In this document: one piece after another, positions 11,875-15,382 of the stretch
Layout: each line of letters starts with the position of its first letter
How positions within the stretch are numbered: the first letter of the stretch is position 1
Source: VRUE01 sp035266685
Lineage (GTDB): Bacteria > Actinomycetota > Thermoleophilia > Solirubrobacterales > 70-9
Assembly (NCBI GenBank): GCA_035266685.1
Contig: DATFMX010000020.1
Location: 1 to 15,382 of the forward strand
Reading direction: 5' to 3'
Length of the DNA stretch: 15,382 bases
Translations under genes and position numbers: made by a program
The notes under the pieces: model-generated
Told to the model about the DNA's origin: nothing
The model's database searches: none
What the model saw: the letters and a program-made list of their open reading frames with translations, nothing else

Positions 11875-13515
11875 CTAGGGACTAGGAACAGCAGGACGCG
11901 CGGCCTCCGGCAGGTCGCGCGTTTCTGCGCCCTCTTTCGGCGGCACCCGGGCGATCGCGTTCTCGGCCATCGCGGTGATCGTCAGGCTCGGGTTGACGCC
12001 GACGTTGGCCGGGATCGCCGCGCCGTCGCAGACCATCAGGTTCTCGTAGCCGAAGACGCGCTGGCGGGCGTCGACGACGCCGTCCTCGGGGCCGTGGCCG
12101 ATCGCCGCGCCGCCGAGGATGTGGGCGGTCGTCGGCACGTTCAGCGTCGCCTCCATGATCGAGCTCTGGGCGATCCCGCCGGTGCGCTTGGCGAACCATT
12201 CGGCGGCCTTGTTGGCGACCGGGATGAAGGTCGGGTTGGGCCGCTCCGGGTCCTGCTCGGTCTGTAGCCGCACCTCGCCGCGGCGCGTCAGCCTCGGCCG
12301 CAGCGCGATCGCGTTGTCGAGCGTCTGCATGACCAGCAGGATGATCGTGCGGTGCGAGGTGCCGAACGGCCACAGCACCTGGGCGAACCTGACCGGGTGG
12401 CGGACGATCTGGCCGAGCAGCTTCAGCGGCCGGGTGACCCGCGTCCCGTCGCCGACCAGCAGCGTGTTCAGCGTGCTCATCGAGTCGCCGGCCTTGCCGT
12501 AGGTGACGGTCTCGATGTGGGTGTGCGGGTCGGGGTAGATGCTCGAGGTGATCGCGACCCGGCGGCTCAGATCCTCGGGGTAGTCGGCAGGCACGCGCAC
12601 GGAGAGGAGGCTCTCGCTGTTGGTCCGCACCAGCTCACCGAGGCGCGGCGAGATCTTCGGCAGCGAGCCGCCCAGCCGGCAGCGCTGCAGCAGCTTGTTG
12701 GTGCCCAGCGCCCCGGCGGCGACGATCACGCCGCGCGCCTTCAGCGTGCGCCTGTGGCGCCCGCGCAGCATGCCGGAGCGCTCGCTGGTCACCGCGTAGC
12801 CGTCGCTGCCGTCGGCGGCGTCGAGCGGCCGGATGTCGGTCACCGTGCGCTCCGCCTGCACCTCGACGCCGCGCTGCTCGGCCAGCCAGAGGTAGTTCTT
12901 GACCAGCGTGTTCTTCGCTCCGTGCGGGCAGCCGACCATGCAGCGACCGCACTGCATGCAGCCGGTGCGCTCCGGGCCGCCGCCTTCGAAGTAGGGGTCG
13001 GCGACGGTCTCTCCCGGGTTGTCGAGGTAGACGCCGACCGGGGTCTTGCTGTAGGTATCGGCGACGCCGAGCTCCTCGCCGAGCTCGCGCAGCAGCTGGT
13101 CGGCCGGGTCGTCGCGATCGTGGACGGTGACGCCGAGCATCCGCTGCGCGGTCTCGTAGTGCGGCGCCAGCCGCGCCTGCCAGTCGTCGAGGTCGGCCCA
13201 CTGCGGGTCCTCGAAGAACTGGGCGGGAGGGACGTAGAGCGTGTTCGCGTAGCCGAGGCTGCCGCCGCCGACCCCGCAGCCGCTGACCACGGTGACGTCG
13301 CGGAACAGGCTCAGCCGGAAGATCCCCTTCATCCCGACCCGCGGCGCCCAGAAGTAGCGCCGGCTGTCCCAGGTCGAGCTCGGGAAGTCGTCGTCGCCGA
13401 ACCGCTTGCCGCACTCGAGCACCGCGACGTCGTGGCCCTTTTCGGCCAGGCGCAGCGCCGAGACGGATCCGCCGAAGCCGGAGCCGACGACGATCCAGTC
13501 GTAGTCGTAGGTCAC
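11875..13515 (-). CDS. GMC-family FAD oxidoreductase with CxxCxxCxxxCP motif
   Basis: From GTG 13515 the product is 546 aa. An N-terminal FAD fold has VVGSGFGGS (10-17) and SGCGVGGGSLGYANTL. At 186-197 it carries CMQCGRCMVGCP, cysteines 186, 189, 192 and 196, the spacing of 4Fe-4S ferredoxins, followed by HGAKNTLVKNYLWLAE. The C-terminus has TAHILGGAAIG, with the probable catalytic His, and NVGVNPSLTITAMAENAIAR. This subgroup is related to cholesterol oxidase-like GMC proteins of actinobacteria; the substrate is unknown. Rubredoxin is encoded 22 bases upstream, a possible electron acceptor. Longer open sequence up to 13731 is out of frame with rubredoxin and not family-like, so it is excluded. 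Confidence 0.93.
   Translation of the reverse strand: MTYDYDWIVVGSGFGGSVSALRLAEKGHDVAVLECGKRFGDDDFPSSTWDSRRYFWAPRVGMKGIFRLSLFRDVTVVSGCGVGGGSLGYANTLYVPPAQFFEDPQWADLDDWQARLAPHYETAQRMLGVTVHDRDDPADQLLRELGEELGVADTYSKTPVGVYLDNPGETVADPYFEGGGPERTGCMQCGRCMVGCPHGAKNTLVKNYLWLAEQRGVEVQAERTVTDIRPLDAADGSDGYAVTSERSGMLRGRHRRTLKARGVIVAAGALGTNKLLQRCRLGGSLPKISPRLGELVRTNSESLLSVRVPADYPEDLSRRVAITSSIYPDPHTHIETVTYGKAGDSMSTLNTLLVGDGTRVTRPLKLLGQIVRHPVRFAQVLWPFGTSHRTIILLVMQTLDNAIALRPRLTRRGEVRLQTEQDPERPNPTFIPVANKAAEWFAKRTGGIAQSSIMEATLNVPTTAHILGGAAIGHGPEDGVVDARQRVFGYENLMVCDGAAIPANVGVNPSLTITAMAENAIARVPPKEGAETRDLPEAARPAVPSP
11896..11925 (+). terminator. Terminator of sodA within the GMC gene tail
   Basis: ACGCGCGGCCT and AGGTCGCGCGT pair as an 11-bp stem with one G-T wobble and loop CCGGC, followed by TTTCTG. 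It starts 31 bases after the sodA stop and lies in the last codons of the convergent GMC gene. Confidence 0.65.
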
Positions 13516-13537
13516 GCGGCGGCTTGTCCTCGGCGGC

Positions 13538-13735
13538 CTAGGCCTCGCCCGGCTCGAGGGGGCGGAAGTCGGAGGTCCTGGCGCCGCAGACGGGGCAGAA
13601 CCAGTCGCTGGGGATGTCCTCGAAGGAGGTTCCGGGCGGGATTCCGCCGTCGGGGTCGCCCACCGCCGGGTCGTAGATGAAGCCGCAGCTCTCGCAGATC
13701 CACTGAGTCGCCTCGGTGGTCGTCGTCGCACTCAT
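13538..13735 (-). CDS. Rubredoxin
   Basis: The 65-aa product has the two iron-binding knuckles WICESCGFIYDP (C14, C17) and WFCPVCGARTSDF (C47, C50), with the standard spacing and the conserved GDPDGGIPPGTSFEDIPSDW between them. It is a one-electron carrier with an Fe(Cys)4 site. An N-terminal Thr-rich extension of about ten residues is present. It lies 22 bases after the lemA stop and 22 before the GMC oxidoreductase start, so all three are probably one transcript. Likely partner: the GMC flavoprotein, or a reductase or oxygenase elsewhere. Confidence 0.97.
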   Translation of the reverse strand: MSATTTTEATQWICESCGFIYDPAVGDPDGGIPPGTSFEDIPSDWFCPVCGARTSDFRPLEPGEA

Positions 13736-13757
13736 GGTCGAAGCTTAGAAGACCGCG

Positions 13758-14321
13758 CTATTTGTCGAAGCTGACGGCGACCGGCTGGCGCTCGGATTTG
13801 TCCTCGATCTCGAAGTACTCGCGCGCCGTGAAGCCGCCCTGGTTGGCGATGATCGAGCCGGGGAACTGCTGGATCGAGGTGTTGTAGGACTGCACGTTGG
13901 AGTTGTAGATCCGCCGCGAGGCCTGGATTTCGTCCTCCAGCTCGGAGAGGTTGCGGCTCAGCTGCTGGAAGTTCTCGGTCGCGCGGAGCGTCGGGTAGTT
14001 CTCGGCGACGGCGCGCAGCCCGGCGAGCGCCCCCGTCAGGCCCTGCTCGGCTTTCGCCGTGTCGCCGACGCTCTGCGCCGACATCGCGTCGGCGCGTGCC
14101 TGCGTCACCTTCTCGAAGGTCTCTTTCTCGTGCGTCGCGTAGCCCTTGACCGTCTCGACCAGGTTCGGCACCAGGTCGTGACGCCGTTTGAGCTGTACGT
14201 CGATCCCGCTCCACGACTCGTCGACCCGGTTGCGCGAGGCGATGATCGAGTTGCGCTTGCCGACGTAGTAGAGGCCGACGATCGCGACGATGACAACGAT
14301 GATGATGAGCACGATGACCAT
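13758..14321 (-). CDS. lemA: LemA family protein
   Basis: The 187-aa product starts with a membrane helix (2-20, Ile/Val-rich), then the LemA core: NRVDESWSGIDVQLKRRHDL, VPNLVETVKGYATHEKETFE, ENYPTLRATENFQQLSRNL and YNSNVQSYNTSIQQFPGSII. The helices form an elongated bundle outside or along the membrane. The molecular role of LemA is not established. It is first in the operon with rubredoxin and the GMC oxidoreductase, with no obvious functional link. It is divergent from the next gene with 30 bases between start codons. Confidence 0.97.
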   Translation of the reverse strand: MVIVLIIIVVIVAIVGLYYVGKRNSIIASRNRVDESWSGIDVQLKRRHDLVPNLVETVKGYATHEKETFEKVTQARADAMSAQSVGDTAKAEQGLTGALAGLRAVAENYPTLRATENFQQLSRNLSELEDEIQASRRIYNSNVQSYNTSIQQFPGSIIANQGGFTAREYFEIEDKSERQPVAVSFDK

Positions 14322-14339
14322 GCGGCCATCCTACCCCCA

Positions 14340-14345
14340 TAGGAT
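14340..14345 (+). promoter_or_regulatory. -10 box for a leaderless transcript
   Basis: TAGGAT lies six bases before ATG 14352. With the usual distance from -10 box to start site, transcription would begin at the A of the ATG, the signature of leaderless actinobacterial genes. Confidence 0.45.
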
Positions 14346-14351
14346 CGCGGG

Positions 14352-15047
14352 ATGGGCGCGAAGCAGGAAGCGAGCGCGTGGGCCGAGATCGTGCGCCGCT
14401 ACGGCGAGCGGCACGAGCTGACCTACGAACCGGTCGGCGGGATCAACCCCGTGGACGCGCCGGTGGCGCTCTGCGTCGGCGGCTCGAACCGGCTCACCGG
14501 GCAGCTCGTCGAGGGCTTCTGGGGATCCTGCTGCGACGCCGACGAAGTCGAGGCAGGGGGCTTCTTCGGCAAGGCGCTGCTGCCGTCGGCGCTGCTGGCG
14601 AAGGCTCACATGCCCGACCTGGCGCAGGTGATCCCCGCCTTCAACGTCGAGTCGGTCGAGGGGCACGAGCACGTTACCCGGCGCCTCGCCCGCCGGGTCG
14701 AGTTCGAGTCGATCGACTTCAACCGCCGCTTCACCGCGACCGTGCCGAGCGAGTACGACCCGGTGAAGCTGCGCGAGCTGTTCAGCCCCGGCTTCCTCGC
14801 CTGGGCGACGACGATGACCGGCGAGGTCGACTTCGGCGTCAACGAGCGCCAGCTCTGGTTCCTCTGGCATCTGCGCGAGCGCAGCGAGGCGGAGCTGAAA
14901 GCGGCGCTGAAGAACGCGGGCCAGCTGTTCAAGCGGCTGCAGGGCGAGATGGACGAGAGCGGCCTGCACACCTACCCGCCCGGGCCGTGGCACGCCGGGC
15001 TGGCCCCGTTCCCCGACGACACGGAACCTGCATCGAGCCCCAAATAG
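14352..15047 (+). CDS. Hypothetical protein, weakly DUF3137-like
   Basis: The 231-aa product lacks a signal peptide or membrane segment. The middle (about 115-195) reads EFESIDFNRRFTATVPSEYD, then LRELFSPGFLAWATTM and ERQLWFLWHL, resembling the C-terminal half of DUF3137 proteins; I hold this loosely. A GFWGSCCDADE segment at about 55-65 has a Cys pair. It is divergent from lemA. Its TAG stop lies within the hairpin at 15027-15061. Function unknown. Confidence 0.8.
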   Translation: MGAKQEASAWAEIVRRYGERHELTYEPVGGINPVDAPVALCVGGSNRLTGQLVEGFWGSCCDADEVEAGGFFGKALLPSALLAKAHMPDLAQVIPAFNVESVEGHEHVTRRLARRVEFESIDFNRRFTATVPSEYDPVKLRELFSPGFLAWATTMTGEVDFGVNERQLWFLWHLRERSEAELKAALKNAGQLFKRLQGEMDESGLHTYPPGPWHAGLAPFPDDTEPASSPK

Positions 15048-15061
15048 GGGTCGGATGCAGG
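15027..15061. terminator. Bidirectional hairpin terminator over the stop codon
   Basis: CCTGCATC (15027-15034) pairs perfectly with GATGCAGG (15054-15061), and CCCC with GGGG inside, around loop AAATA, with a small internal loop between. It lies between convergent genes: it contains the TAG of the rightward gene and ends one base before the TGA of the leftward Nudix gene. Confidence 0.65.
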
Positions 15062-15382
15062 TCAGGTGGGGTAGTCGGGGTCGCCCGGTAAGACCACGCG
15101 GTGTTGGTCCGGGGTGCCGATGACTTTGGGCAGGATGGGGTCGACGCGCTTCCCACGATGAGCTTCGATGGCTTCGGTTGCCGTTCTGTAGGAGAGCAGC
15201 GATTTGAGCTGCTGGACCGTGGGGAAGGCCAGGTTGAGGTCGCCGGCGTGCTGCGCGTCGAGCGCCGCCCCTGGCTCGAACCAGCCGGCCTCGGTCGTCT
15301 CTACCCCGTCGGGCTCGGGCGGCGTGTGCGCCGGGGCGAGCGCGAGGAAGAACCAGGCGTCGAAGCGCCGCGAGACGACCTC
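15062..15382 (-). CDS. Nudix hydrolase, C-terminal part (runs off window)
   Basis: The last 106 residues and a TGA stop are present; the frame is open to the right edge. The visible part starts EVVSRRFDAWFFLALAP, followed by E-TEAGWFEPGAAL and LNLAFPTVQQLKSLL. This is the C-terminal half of larger Nudix enzymes resembling the NUDT19/CoA-diphosphatase-like group (R-FDAWFF, a W-P-AL segment, then a FPT-Q-L helix). The catalytic Nudix box lies beyond the window, so activity cannot be judged. Confidence 0.75.
   Translation of the reverse strand, partial: EVVSRRFDAWFFLALAPAHTPPEPDGVETTEAGWFEPGAALDAQHAGDLNLAFPTVQQLKSLLSYRTATEAIEAHRGKRVDPILPKVIGTPDQHRVVLPGDPDYPT

Noticed and set aside
12352..13680. 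Open frame of 442 codons opposite the GMC gene
   Set aside because: Antisense shadow of a well-supported enzyme.
13516..13731. N-terminal extension of the GMC oxidoreductase
   Set aside because: It overlaps the rubredoxin gene in another frame and is Arg/Pro/Ser-rich; the FAD fold begins directly after GTG 13515.
14328..14336. GGGTAG before lemA as a stress-sigma promoter
   Set aside because: No G-rich/T -35 element at 14-17 bases; GGGTAG alone is expected several times by chance.
1..15382. CRISPR arrays, insertion sequences, rRNA, further tRNAs
   Set aside because: No regularly spaced repeats, transposase-like frames or RNA cloverleafs other than tRNA-Pro were seen.

Overview
The window is high-GC (about 70 %), densely packed bacterial chromosome. 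GC-rich third codon positions, likely leaderless genes, a SigB/SigF-type stress sigma factor with partner-switching regulators, rubredoxin beside a GMC flavoprotein, and generally poor Shine-Dalgarno sites point to Actinomycetota. Solirubrobacterales/Thermoleophilia is my best guess from gene content; it is an inference, not a search result.

Left edge (1-1111): the 5' end of an ORF6N-domain gene runs off the window, directly 3' of a tRNA-Pro(CGG). Next comes a hypothetical gene of 244 aa. Redox block (1138-2927): a four-helix cytochrome b561-like membrane protein is divergent from a DoxX-Rieske fusion. Envelope signalling block (2991-6443): a lipoprotein with an NlpC/P60 domain, an OmpR-type response regulator and a histidine kinase read leftward as one unit, divergent from a YihY/BrkB membrane protein.

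General stress block (about 6492-11865): an RsbU-like GAF-PP2C phosphatase, a MscS channel, a STAS anti-anti-sigma factor, an RsbW-like ATPase with a second degenerate domain, a SigB/SigF-family sigma factor and a Mn/Fe superoxide dismutase. In known systems of this type the phosphatase dephosphorylates the STAS protein, which then removes the anti-sigma kinase from sigma. A good SigB/SigF-type promoter (GGTTT-N16-GGGTA) precedes the anti-sigma gene and a weaker one precedes yihY, suggesting autoregulation and local regulon members.

Right block (11875-15382): LemA, rubredoxin and a GMC oxidoreductase with a ferredoxin-like Cys motif form a leftward operon. Divergent from it is a weakly DUF3137-like gene, and the window ends in the C-terminus of a Nudix hydrolase.

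The least explained feature is a three-copy hairpin family (2936-2984, 8876-8924, 9026-9070). Each copy has a long stem, exactly 17 loop bases and an invariant CGCATAGCG placed in the centre of the loop. A compensatory stem change is visible. Two copies bracket what looks like the tail of a lost gene.
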